Source of the DNA: Trichoplax sp. H2
Taxonomy: Eukaryota; Placozoa; Uniplacotomia; Trichoplacea
Reading direction: 5' to 3'
NCBI GenBank assembly: GCA_003344405.1
Contig: NOWV01000020.1
Coordinates: 558,001-622,000 of the forward strand
DNA: 64,000 nucleotides
Position 1 is the first letter of the stretch, and every line of letters starts with the position of its first letter. The notes under the pieces were generated by a model. That model was not told where the DNA came from, ran no database searches, and saw nothing but the letters and a program-made list of their open reading frames with translations. Positions 63,901 through 64,000 of this stretch are shown here, one piece after another. The position numbers were made by a program, and so were the translations under genes.

Positions 63901-64000
63901 AGTGGTAAGAAATAAATATATTTATCATCTGGTAGCTCTGTAGATTTATTTCCGTTGAATTGTTTATGTTGATATTCGGCAACGAAACTTTTTACTTTAA
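57988..64000. other. 6-kb AT-rich region to the window end
   Basis: No supported gene. A frame at 58634-58828 (with LDFRLKSPKNVKLSYRS) ends in a patch less AT-rich than its surroundings. A possible exon at about 63861-63905 has good splice borders. Neither is recognised. The rest is AT-rich with no structure I can name. Confidence 0.45.

Overview
This is AT-rich, intron-rich nuclear DNA of an animal. Introns are mostly short (about 50-500 bp) with GT/AG borders, and the genes are conserved metazoan orthologues. A Frizzled-type receptor, many-exon housekeeping genes with near-human sequence, and a set of unusual class A GPCRs fit an early-branching metazoan. My best guess is a placozoan such as Trichoplax. 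That is an inference from gene content and style, not a sequence match I could run.

Bases 1-22.2 kb form a dense housekeeping block. RFWD3 (RING/WD40 E3 ligase, minus strand, C-terminus cut by the window start) is divergent from TRDMT1/DNMT2 (plus strand, 12 exons). TRDMT1 converges tail to tail with PAXIP1/PTIP (six BRCT domains, minus strand). SF3A2 (U2 snRNP, minus strand) follows. I rebuilt these genes exon by exon from splice sites, phase and alignment to remembered family motifs. Two of them (RFWD3, PTIP) are genome-maintenance factors. The block is also strewn with self-complementary TACTG/TACAG arrays and local tandem repeats.

At 19.5-22.2 kb the 5' end of SF3A2 is present twice, on either side of a 20-N gap. 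One copy carries an extra 263-bp tandem duplication and a different repeat length. This looks more like two haplotypes placed in tandem by the assembler than like a real gene duplication.

Bases 24-33.5 kb hold a three-exon class A GPCR with a very long Asn/Asp-rich tail, then a Frizzled/Smoothened-type seven-TM receptor for which I found no cysteine-rich Wnt-binding domain. A 0.8-kb tandem repeat follows, then a complete seven-exon EXOSC4 (RRP41, RNA exosome) at 35.4-37.2 kb.

Bases 37-64 kb are gene-poor. They contain three intronless paralogous GPCRs in the same orientation (43.0, 48.2 and 56.9 kb), separated by 4-8 kb of AT-rich DNA. All three have lost the arginine of the DRY motif, and each has its own further change at a canonical position. 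They are the most interesting protein-coding set in the window.
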